Assembly: GCA_944989445.1 (NCBI GenBank)
Contig: CALYLW010001003.1
Coordinates: 62,001 to 126,000 of the forward strand
Length of the DNA: 64,000 nucleotides
Origin: Ampullaceana balthica
Lineage: Eukaryota; Mollusca; Gastropoda; Lymnaeidae
Reading direction: 5' to 3'
Shown: in pieces, positions 21,031 to 31,206 of the stretch
Layout of the letters: each line of letters begins with the position of its first letter
Numbering within the stretch: the first letter of the stretch is position 1
Made by a program: the position numbers and the translations under genes
Notes under the pieces: generated by a model
What the model saw: only the letters and a program-made list of their open reading frames with translations
What the model was told of the DNA's origin: nothing
Database searches by the model: none

Positions 21031-21799
21031 GATTTATATATATATAGAGAGAGATTTATATTTTAAAATTATTCTCCTATTTCCTATGTAGGTAAATGCA
21101 TGAAACTTTCGGTGGTTGTTAAGTAATATGTAAATTATCACTTACTGGGGGCCCTAATGTAGTTTTTTCTTATAGTTAAAACTTACTCAACACTAATTCT
21201 TCAATTTCCAGTGAAGGTAGAAAGATGAAACTTTGGGAACTTGCTGAATACACTATTATATGACGATAATTTGCGAAAAAGAATTTTTTAAAATTCACTC
21301 ATGGGTGGCCGGGTGCCTAAAACCGTTTTTTTTCCTTATAAGGGCTATATAAAACTGAATCAACACTAATTCCTCATCTTTCTTTGTTGGTAGAAGCATG
21401 AAACTTTGGAAAGTTGTTGAGAACCCTCCAGCGATGGTAGCAGTCGAAAAAAATATAAAATTATCACTAACTGGAGGGCCGGGGTCCAAATGTAGTTGGT
21501 TTTTTTTTAATGATCTATATAAAACAGGCTCATCATTAAATCTCCAATTTCCCGTGTCGGTAGGAGCAGGAAACTTGGGAAGTTGCTGAGTAATCTCCAA
21601 AAATGGTATATAGCGAAAAAATATTTAGATTATCACTCTCTAGTGGGCCGGGGGCCTGAATGTAGTTTTTTTTTCTTATATTAAACTGACTTTTCACTAA
21701 TTCTCCAGCTTACCATGTAAGTAGAAGCATGAAACTTTTGGAAGTTTTTGAGTACCCTCCTAAAAAGGGAACAGTCGGTAAAAAATATAGAATTATCAC

Positions 21800-22137
21800 A
21801 AACGAAGCGGTCCGCAACACAATAAGTACTGTCATTGGCCCCTACGAGGACCTTCTCACCTCCATTAAGAAGAGGAAATTACGATGGTACGGACACGTGA
21901 CAAGAACTGGAGGTCTCGCAAAAACTATATTGCAAGGGACAGTCCAGGGAGCAAGGAAAAGAGGCAGACAAAAGAAGAGATTGGAGGACGACATCAAAGA
22001 GTGGACCGGCCTGTCATTCAGCGACTCTCAAAGGGCAGCACAGCACCGGGAAAAATGGCGTGAGATAGTGAGCAGTTCACGATGGTGCCCCAACGACCCA
22101 ACGACGGGTTAAGGGATAGTTCAAGTTCAAGTTCAAG
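21800..22137 (+). pseudogene. LINE 3'-end fragment
   Basis: The frame reads NEAVRNTISTVIGPYEDLLT, KRKLRWYGHVTRTGG, ARKRGRQKKRLEDDIKEWTG and AAQHREKWREIV, the C-terminal segment of many APE-type LINEs. It ends in a GTTCAA hexamer tail (22119-22137) directly joined to Helitron sequence. It is a short 5'-truncated insertion in Helitron DNA. Confidence 0.8.
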
Positions 22138-23725
22138 GGGGCCGGGGGCCAAGGTTCTTAAACAGGTTTCGTTCCATCCCAAACTCACTCTGGCCCTGGG
22201 GACCTTCATTTCTTTTTTTGCTTATGTGAGCTTTATAAAAATTAATTTATGCGTTAGCTACTGCGTAAGTGAATGGATCTTAACCAAACTTTGTATACAA
22301 AAACTTGGTAGCCCATATTAAAATAGTTAAGGGCACTGAACTTTTAATGTCAATTTCTTCAGGGCCGGGGACCCCAAATGTCTTTATTCGTATAAGTTTA
22401 AGATATTTTTCCATTTAATTTTTAACGATCTTGAGAAATATATACATGATGAACTGACTTAAAATGAACAGGTTTTTGAAATTGACATCTTGCACCGTAT
22501 GGGCCCTTTGGGGCCCTTAATGTCTTCCCCCCCCCTCCCCCCGCATATATTAGCAATATAAAAATTAGTTTATGGGTTAGATAATGAGAATATAACTGGA
22601 TTTTTACCAAACTTAGTATATAAATGTCACGTGAGAGGGAGTAGATTGCAAGGAAAAAAGGATTCACGTGGGGAGAAAGAAGATAGAAGGATATGGCCGA
22701 CTGGTGTATTTCTGTTTTGTGGACGTGTGATATTCATTTATGAAAATTGATGTATATAGAGATCAAATTAAAAGTTATTTTGTTGAACCAGTGTCTCATA
22801 GAATCATTGTGCAAAAGATAATGTCAATATTGTTACGCATACAAATAATTAGATGTTACAATAAAAACTTAAGAGCCTATATTAAATTACTATAGGGCAC
22901 TGAACTGCTAATGCCAAATCCCTAAGAGCTGGGGGCACCAAATGTCTTCTTTACTGAACGTTAATATTGTATTCCCTATTCAATTTTACACGATATTGAG
23001 AAATATAGCTGGATTACAATGGAAATAAAAAATTAAATTATCACTCATATTTGGGTCGGGGCCCTTAATATCGTTTCTTCTTTAGTAAGCTTTTTAATTA
23101 TTAATCTTAATTAATTTTAATTAATCCAGCAAAAAATATGTATACTATTTTTTTTAATGTTTCTGGGAAAGTATTTAAATTAGAATACTTTGCGGAGTAT
23201 CTAACAAAAAGAGAAAAAAAGAAAAAAAAGTCCTAACCTGCCTGTCATTTTCATTGGATTCTATTTAAAGCACAGCACAGTGAGCTTCGCGGATATTTAG
23301 CCAAAATGGTATTAAGTGCTAATAGGTTATTACTAAGACTTCTATTTTCAGCACGTTATTTGGTACATTTACACAAAATTACATGGGGAAGGTTCTTAAA
23401 AAGGTTTCATTCCATCCCAATCTCACTCTAGCCACCTCCAGCCAAAAGTAGTGCTCCATGTGCCGATTCTGAGCCGTGGGTACATTTTAGAGAAAACTTT
23501 ACTAAACAAAAGTTGCTCAGTGCCCCCAAAAATGGGGGACCGGATCAAGATTCCAAGGTGCTCCAACGCCCCCTTGGCATCCGCCAGCATGGGGTCCAAT
23601 GTGTTCCTCTGCATCCACATGGAGACATATTGGTGAAACGTTTGCTAAAAAAAAATGTTCCGCAAGCTCAGAAGGCATTCGTTCCCTTATAACTGAAACT
23701 GTGCTTTACCATGACAATCAACAAG
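22138..23725. other. Helitron-derived sequence without genes
   Basis: It contains 5'-like Helitron motifs (ggttcttaaacaggtttcgt at about 22152, a relative at 23385) and inverted pieces of the 18.8-19.9 kb unit family. No coding frame was recognised. Confidence 0.6.
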
Positions 23726-25369
23726 GGGGCCATCCATAAATGACGTCACGCACCTAGTGGGAGGGGGGTCACATTTTTGTGACGATGCGTGACGAGGGGG
23801 AGGGAGGGGGTTGAAGAAATGTGACGTCACATCAAAAGGGTAACTTTAAATACAACTTCCACTGAAATATTTGGTCGCTTACAAGTTATTTAATTTATTT
23901 TTAAATCAGTGCTTCTCAACGTGCTGGTCGGTAGGCAATCAGACGCTGGTTGGCGTAAACTATCAAGACACGAAAATTAAATCTAATTATAATCCTAAAG
24001 TTTGAGAATCCACAAGATAACGAATGAAATTGTTACCATGCGTCATTTGATGTTGACATCAAAGCATTTGTGATGTAACCGCAGCTCCGTTTGGTTCTCT
24101 CACGGCAGGAGTCGGGCGAACACTTTTGCCTTTACCCCAAAATATACAACTTTATATGTGTGTTAGCCCCCCCCCAACCCCCAGACAATAGGTCCTGCTC
24201 ACGTGACTCGGGGATTTGGGGGAGCGTCGTTAGCGCCCCCCCCTCGAAAATGCAACTGGTGAGTTTTAAAAGCATGACAAGTGTCTAAAAATGATCTGAA
24301 TAGGATTATGTGTAGATATTTTAAGTCAAAACGACACCGAATATCCTTTTTCTTTAAAATGGGGGGGGGGATCTATTTGATAGATTTATAAACGTTTTAA
24401 GTTTGAAATAATTGTTCGATTGGTTTTTGGGTCAAACGCCTCTGGCCATTCTAGATATAATAATAAATGAGCCCATTTAAAATTAGTCAAGTATTCATTA
24501 ACTTTATTGAATGCATCAAATTCTTGACAACGCAATTCGAGAGGAGCACAAAACAACTTTTCTTCTTAGTTCAGTTTTTTATGCATTAATTATAAATATC
24601 ACAGAAAGGATACTTGATACAGTCAAGTCATGTGGATTAAGATTATTGTCCCTCGTGTCAATATAAATGAAAGTAGGGTGGATTTATTAGGTGACTTCGT
24701 ATAGTATGTAGGTAAGAAATCTACATAGTTGTCATTTTTTTTATAAAAAGGCATTTTCTGGAAGGAACCGGTTCAATAATGGGCATATGTTCCAAGCGTA
24801 CACGTACACATGACGTATTTTAATAAATCTAGTGGATTCTAGTTGATGTTATATGACCCAAATGAGTCTGGATTACCCCAAAGAATTCCCTTTTGACCCC
24901 AGATGAGGTAATTTTCCCCTGTTCGCCGAACTCTTTCTTACGGGATTCCCGTCAGTCAATTGAGGGATTTAAACAAAAATACATTTTAAAAATATTAATT
25001 TTAATTATTTTTTTTTCTAAACAAAGACGTTAACCGGAATGATTAATAGTCAATGTTTAATTTGTATGCATAAAAATAAAATATAATCTAAGGATTTTAA
25101 CACAGTTAGTTTTCTGAAGGCAGGTTAAACGATTTTAAAGTAAGCTTCACGAGGGTTACAATATTACAATGTAGACCTGCACTATTTAAATAATAAATAC
25201 TTAAAATGATAATAAAAGTGATTTGAAACAGACTTATTTTAAAATAGAAAATAAGGTGGGGTTTTTTTTTGGGGGGGGAGGGGTCAAAGCTTTGTGACGT
25301 ATTTTTAAAGGAGGGGGGAGGGAGTAAACAATCGGCCAAAATCGCGTGACGTCATTTATGGACGGCCCC
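23726..25369. mobile_element. 1.64-kb TIR element nested in Helitron copy F
   Basis: The left terminus GGGGCCATCCATAAATGACG continues TCACGC. The inverted right terminus reads GGGGCCGTCCATAAATGACG and also continues TCACGC, one mismatch in 26. It splits the Helitron sequence atgacaatcaacaag / tctcttgggattgctgg and is flanked by AAG on both sides (23723-23725 and 25370-25372), a possible 3-bp target duplication. Sub-terminal regions are strongly G-rich. No transposase is seen; the superfamily was not assigned. Confidence 0.85.
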
Positions 25370-25378
25370 AAGTCACAG

Positions 25379-25540
25379 GGCCAGTCTCTTGGGATTGCTG
25401 GTATAGACTTGGAGACACCATGCTTTTCTCATGGGCAGTTCTATGTGGCCTGCTGCAGATTGGGCAAAGAGAAAAATCTTTTTGTACACACTCCATGTGG
25501 AACTGCCAAAAATGTTGTTTATCACATTGCTTTAAGATAA
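25379..25540 (+). pseudogene. Helitron helicase C-terminal remnant, ancestral form (copy F)
   Basis: One uninterrupted frame reads SLGIAGIDLETPCFSHG, QFYVACCRLGKEKNLFVHTP and CGTAKNVVYHIALR-stop. It matches the end of Helitron Pif1-type helicases, whose motif VI-like block is HGQLYVACSRV. Unlike the three other copies it lacks the 21-bp duplication. Upstream helicase and Rep are absent; a TIR element sits directly before it. Confidence 0.85.
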
Positions 25541-25776
25541 ATGTACAATTTTATTGCATGCAAATAAACAGTTTTGTACTCTTCTACAGAAAACCTTATT
25601 TTAAACCCGGGAAAAAGCCGGGTACTTGCACCTATTCTATATATATTTCACCAAAGCGAGTATGTGCAAATGAGCATGACGAATGACCCTCGCTGGGGTC
25701 GACCAAACAGATTATGGTCTCGAGCCCAACAATGGTTTTTGCGTTCACTTGCGTTGTTCCTTCACAGAATAACATA

Positions 25777-25849
25777 CGATTCGTAGTTTAGTGGTTATCA
25801 CGTCCGCCTTATACACGGAAGGTCCTTGGTTCAAGACCCAGCGAAACCA
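25777..25849 (+). tRNA. tRNA-like sequence (Val-type body, TAT anticodon), probably pseudogene
   Basis: The 73-base cloverleaf can be drawn. A-box-like TAGTTTAGTGG, D-loop GGTTATCAC, anticodon stem TCCGC/ACGGA (one mismatch) with loop CTTATAC, B-box GGTTCAAGACC and terminal CGAAACCA are present, followed by a T8 run that would act as a Pol III terminator. The body resembles tRNA-Val, but the anticodon reads TAT (Ile AUA decoding) instead of TAC. The acceptor stem has about two mismatches and the T stem one. It could be a decayed tRNA-Val or a SINE head. Confidence 0.5.
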
Positions 25850-26177
25850 TTTTTTTTTAAATTTAAAATTAAAAAAAGTTTTTTCCCCGTTCTTTTCCTC
25901 CGTTTTTGCGAAGATGGCTGATCCTCGCCATGGATCTGCCAATCACAGTTTTTGGTTGGCAAGCTAAAGAAGATGGTGAAGGGTGGTGGGCAGGTAGATT
26001 ACCTCATTGCGAATGTCTTGAGACCAACAATGCTTCGGTTGCCCCCCCCCCACAGACGTTCAATCGCTTTGTTTTGATTTCTTCGTGCTGTAGTTTGTGT
26101 CCGCTCTTTCCCCCCTTTCTTTGCACTCTCCATGAGCACGTCTGTGGCGCATGCTACGCAGCGGGGCTTATTTAGTA

Positions 26178-28149
26178 CTAGGGGCAAGCACCTGGCTTCT
26201 CCTGGGTTTAAAATAAGTTTTTCTGTAGAAGCGTACAGAACTGTTTATTTGCATCCTATCGAGCTCATAATTTAATTTGTTCGTATGTTATCATTGCGGG
26301 AGAGTACTCAACAACTTCCCAAAGTTTCATGCTCCTACGTACACGGGAAATTTGAAATTTAATGATGAGTCTGTTTTAATATAGCTAATATTAGGAAAAA
26401 AACTACATTTGGGCCCAAGACCCCCTAGTGAGTGATAATTTTATTATTTTTTTCGCATGTTACCATCGCGCGAGGGTATTCAAAAACTTCCCAAAGTTTC
26501 ATTATTCTACTTACACGGTAAGTTGGAGAATTATTGATGAGTCAGTTTTAAATATGAAAAAAACCCTACATTCAGGCTTCTGACCACCCAGTGAGTGATA
26601 ATTTTTATTATTGTTTCGCCAGTTACCATTTTGGGAGGATACATAACAACTTCCCAAAGTTTCATGCTTCTACCTACACAGGAAATGGGAGATTTAATGA
26701 TGAACCCGATTTTTATAGCTCATTTAAGAAAAAAACTACGTTGGGCCGTTAGTGATAATTTTATATTTTTTTCGACTGTTACCATTGCGGTAGGGTACTC
26801 TACGACTTTCCAAATGTTCATGCTTCTACCTACACGGGAATATGAGGAATTGGTGTTGAATCAGTTTTATATAGCCAATAAAATGAAAAAAACGGTTTTG
26901 GGGCCCCCGGCCACCCATGAGTGGAAATGTTTACATTCTTTTTCGCCAATTATTTTTACAATAGTGTATTGAGCAAATTCCCAAAGTTGCATGCTTCTAC
27001 CTTCACGGGAAGTTGGAGAATTAGTGTCGAGTCAGTTTTAAATATAAGAAAAAAATCTACGTTTGGGTCCCCGGCCCACAGTAAGTGATAATTTATATAT
27101 TTTTTTTTACCGGTTACCATCGCCGAATGTTACTATACAACCACCGAAAGGTTCATGCTTCTACCTACACGGGAAATAGGTGAATTGTTTATTTTTATTT
27201 TTATATAGCTCATATAAAGAAAAAACTACATTTCTGGCCCCCGGCCCCCAGTATCTTATATATATATGGAACGAAACCTGTTTAAGAACCTTTCCCATTT
27301 AATTTATAGAGATTAATGTTTATGTCAGGTGTGTATGGGGTTTATTTGTTATAAAGAAACATTTCGAAATGCAAGGTTTGAGCTTAAGATTTACCCTGCT
27401 AGTTTAGTTTAAGTTATGCAAAAAATATAAACACAGTTGCTAAGCTATAGTGTTTATGCCACCCATGGATGGACGATATTATTGACTCCTACCCTCACCA
27501 ATAAAAGGAGAAAGCTTGATCGAACGTACTGGATAGCACACATCTAGGAAATACATAAAAGAAACAGTGTAAATTAAAAAAGATGTAATTTGCAAACACA
27601 TTTTTAAAATATATTCGTAATCTTGTTAGAGGCGCAACATTAACAAACATAAAAATAAACCGTTTCATAAAATTTATTTCACAGCAAAAACACACACACT
27701 CACTGATTCACACACGTGAACACACATACTTAAACACACACACAGAGGCGATATTAACATTTAAAAAATTACATTAAAATAACCACTGCTCTTTTTACTT
27801 TGTGTCCTATTTAAAAATTAATTTGAACTCAAACTATGACGTCCATTCACATTATTTTATGGCAATAAACGCCCTCTTGTTAATCTCGACACCAAAATGT
27901 TTATTATTTTACGTCTTAAAATTTTCAATAATTTTTATTTTATATAGCTCATATAAGGAAAAACTACATTTTTGGGCCCCCGGCCCACAAAATCTTGTAT
28001 ATAATTATAATATGAAACGAAACCTGTTTAATAACCTTTCCGGTGTAATTTTGTGTACGTGTACCAAATTTCACGATATTTGGTTGTCTGGATCTTGAGT
28101 TATAAGGCAACATACAGACGACAAATGCGTCTTATATGATGTATATAGA
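26178..28149 (-). mobile_element. Helitron copy G, complete, inverted relative to the array
   Basis: On the minus strand it starts TCTATATACATCATATAAGA preceded by A (28150) and ends CTAG (26181-26178) followed by T, the expected A/T insertion context. It carries the 5' segment, the single-copy filler shared with copy E (27440-27800) and six ~165-bp monomers (26300-27250). A helicase remnant is not evident. The 3' hairpin is degraded (acccaggagaagccaggt). It is about 1.97 kb and non-autonomous. Confidence 0.8.
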
Positions 28150-28329
28150 TATTATAAACGGCTTTCCAATTGCTTTGAATCTTGATTCAAATTTATCCCA
28201 TCACTTTGATAAAATTAAACATCATTGTGGCAACTCATGTAGATTTCATTTCCGTATACACATTAATTGGTAGCAATCCTTGGTAGTAATTAAATGTAAA
28301 AAATCAATTAAGAAAAAAATCTCCACAAA

Positions 28330-29262
28330 CACCATCACATATGTCAAACATATGAACACAATCATCAACCATCTCCACAAACACCAGCACATGTATCAAA
28401 CTCATAAACACAATCATCAACCATCTCCACAAACACCAGCACATGTATCAAACACATAAATACACTCATCAACAATCTCCACAAACACCAGGACATGTAT
28501 CAAACACATAAACACAATCATCAATCTCCACAAACAACAGGACATGTATCAAACACATAAACACAATCAACCATCTCCACAAACACCAGGACATGTATCA
28601 AACACATAAATACACTCATCAACAATCTCCACAAACACCAGGACATGTGTCAAACACATGAACACAATCATCAATCATCTCCACAAACACCTGCACATGT
28701 ATCAAACACCTGAACACAATCATCAATCATCTCCACAAACACCAGCACAAGTATCAAACACATGAACACAATCATCAACCATCTCCACAAACACCAGCAC
28801 ATGTGTCAAACACATGAACAAAATCATCAACCATCTCCACAAACACCAAAACATGTGTCAACCATCTCCACAAACACCAGGACATGTATCAAATCAAACA
28901 CATGAACACAATCATGAACAATCTCCACAAACACCAGGACATGTATTTAACACATGAAAACAATCATCAACCATCTCCACAAACACCAGGACATGTATCA
29001 AACACATGAACACAATCATCAATTACCTCCACAAACACCAAAACATGTGTCAACCATCTCCACAAACACCAGGACATGTATCAAACACATGAACACAATC
29101 ATCAATCATCTCCACAAACACCAGCACATGTTTCAAACACATGAACACAATCATCAAAAATCTCCACAAACACCAGGACATGTTTCAAACACATGAACAC
29201 AATCATCAACCATCTCCACAAACAACAGGACATGTATCAAACACATGAACACAATCATCAAT
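28330..29262. repeat. 52-bp minisatellite, ~18 units
   Basis: The unit is approximately catctccacaaacaccagga, catgtatcaaacacatgaac, acaatcatcaac, with short deletions. It gives spurious His/Asn/Thr-rich frames. Confidence 0.95.
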
Positions 29263-29811
29263 GTGCTGGAGTCATTGTCTAGAGGTTGAGGCCCCCCCCC
29301 CGTTGGCCACATATAATTACCCCAGTGGACTGGTAAATGAATCAGCAACGCTGGGTTTTAGTTCAAAGTACGATGAATGACACGAAATCTCCAACATGTA
29401 TGGTCAAGTAGAATTGGCACTTTTTCTAATGAGTCTTCATGCTCTCCAGAGTCCACACAATTTACTCTTCACAATCAATCGCCCTCGGTCCATTTTGACT
29501 GTATCGGACCACGTTTAACCAAAAAAAAGCTCCTCACACTCTAGTCCAGTCTCCGGTCGGTCTTTACATCGACAACCCAGCTCTCTCTCTCTCTCTCTCG
29601 TCACACACACTGTGCTCTTATTATATAGACCCCGTGTGTACCGACTAGGTCATCCACCCTGTCTCCTTTTGACCGCTGATTACAGCTCCACATAACCTGA
29701 GTTCACACCCCCAACCCCCGTTCCATGTTAACAGGCGTTCACAGCCCGTTGACCCACGCTCGCCCCATTTATGCTCAGTCATCCTCACACCACAACATCT
29801 GACCGTGACAA
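29263..29811. repeat. Spacer copy 1 between minisatellite blocks
   Basis: About 550 bases are nearly identical to 30262-30799, including ggttttagttcaaagtacg, a (CT)n tract and gtgtgtaccgactaggtc. No coding frame or RNA gene was recognised. Confidence 0.9.
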
Positions 29812-30261
29812 TCAATCATCTCCACAAACACCAGCACATGTATCAAACACATGAACACAATCATCAACCATCTCCACAAACACCACGACATGTATCAAAC
29901 ACATGAACACAATCATCAATCATCTCCACAAACACCAGCACATGTATCAAACACATGAACACAATCATCAACCATCTCCACAAACACCAGGACATGTATC
30001 AAACACATGAACACAATAATCAATCATCTCCACAAACACCAGCACATGTATCAAACACATGAACACAATCATCAACCATCTCCACAAACACCAGGACATG
30101 TATAAACCTTCTCCACAAACACCAGGACATGTTTCAAACATGAACACAATCATCAACAATCTCCACAAACACCAGCACATGTGTCAAACACATGAACACA
30201 AACATCAACCATCTCCGCAAATACCAGGACATGTATCAAACACATGAACACAATCATCAAT
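29812..30261. repeat. 52-bp minisatellite, second block
   Basis: About eight units of the same 52-bp repeat as at 28.3-29.3 kb. Confidence 0.95.
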
Positions 30262-30799
30262 GTGGCGGAGTCGTTGTCTAGAGGTTGAGGTCCCCCCACT
30301 TGGCCACATATAATTACCCCACTGGACGGGTAAATGAATCAGCAACGCTGGGTTTTAGTTCAAAGTACGTTTAATGACATGAAATCTCCAACATGTATGG
30401 TCAAGTAGAATTGGCACTTTTTCTAATGAGTCTTCATGCTCTCCAGAGTCCACACAATTTACTCTTCACAATCAATCGCCCTCGGTCCATTTTGACTGTA
30501 TCGGACCACGTTTAACCAAAAAAAAGCTCCTCACACTCTAGTCCAGTCTCCGGTCGGTCTTTACATCGACAACCCAGCTCTCTCTCTCTCTCTCTCGTCA
30601 CACACACTGTGCTCTTATTATATAGACCCCGTGTGTACCGACTAGGTCATCCACCCTGTCTCCTTTTGACCGCTGATTACAGCTCCACATAATCTGAGTT
30701 CATCCCCCCCCCGTTCCACGTGAACAGGCGTTCACAGCCCGTTGACCCACGCTGGCCCCATTTATGTTCAGTCATCCTCACACCACAACATCTGACCGT
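30262..30799. repeat. Spacer copy 2 between minisatellite blocks
   Basis: Near-identical to 29263-29811, so array plus spacer was duplicated as a unit of about 1 kb. Differences are mostly in C-run length and a few substitutions. Confidence 0.9.
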
Positions 30800-31037
30800 G
30801 ACAATCAATCATCTCCACAGACAACAGCACATGTATCAAACGCATGAACACAATCATCAACCATCTCCACAAACACCAGGACATGTGTCAACCATCTCCA
30901 CAAACACCAGGACATGTGTCAAACTCATAAACACAATAATCAACCATCTCCACAAACACAAGAAACACCAACACAATCATCAACCATCTCCACAAACACC
31001 AGGACATGTATCAAACACAAGAACACAATCATCAATA
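30800..31037. repeat. 52-bp minisatellite, third block
   Basis: About four to five units, some truncated, of the same repeat. Confidence 0.95.
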
Positions 31038-31137
31038 GAAGTGTATTTATTAACTTACAAAAACTGTAACTGTTTCTCACTGTGATTAGACACAATCTGG
31101 CATAAATTAACAGAAGGTAACAATAAGTCACTGCAAA

Positions 31138-31206
31138 ACTACAGTAGTACAAACTACAGTAGTACAAACTACAGTAGTAAAAACTACAGTAGTACAAACT
31201 ACAAAC
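31138..31206. repeat. 15-bp repeat, about 5 units
   Basis: Units of actacagtagtacaa. Confidence 0.85.

Larger units (their letters stand above)
15641..25635 (+). mobile_element. Helitron copy F (composite, heavily invaded)
   Basis: It begins tatacatataagatgcattt immediately after copy E's CTAG. It ends with a perfect hairpin (acccgg, gaaaaag loop, ccgggt) at about 25605-25624 and CTAT at 25632-25635 in place of CTAG. Inside are the LINE (16.2-18.35 kb), several monomer blocks, a second unit family (18.8-19.9 kb), the ACAT array, a LINE tail and a TIR element. Extra 5'-like motifs (ggttcttaaacaggtttcgt near 22150; a relative near 23385) suggest that more than one original copy is merged here. 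Confidence 0.55.

Noticed and set aside
19887..21032. 381-codon and 349-codon open frames rich in IHTY or CMYV
   Set aside because: Direct translations of the ACAT array on both strands.
28330..31037. Regularly spaced repeats reminiscent of a CRISPR array
   Set aside because: The whole 52-bp unit repeats with no unique spacers and the genome is eukaryotic; it is a minisatellite.
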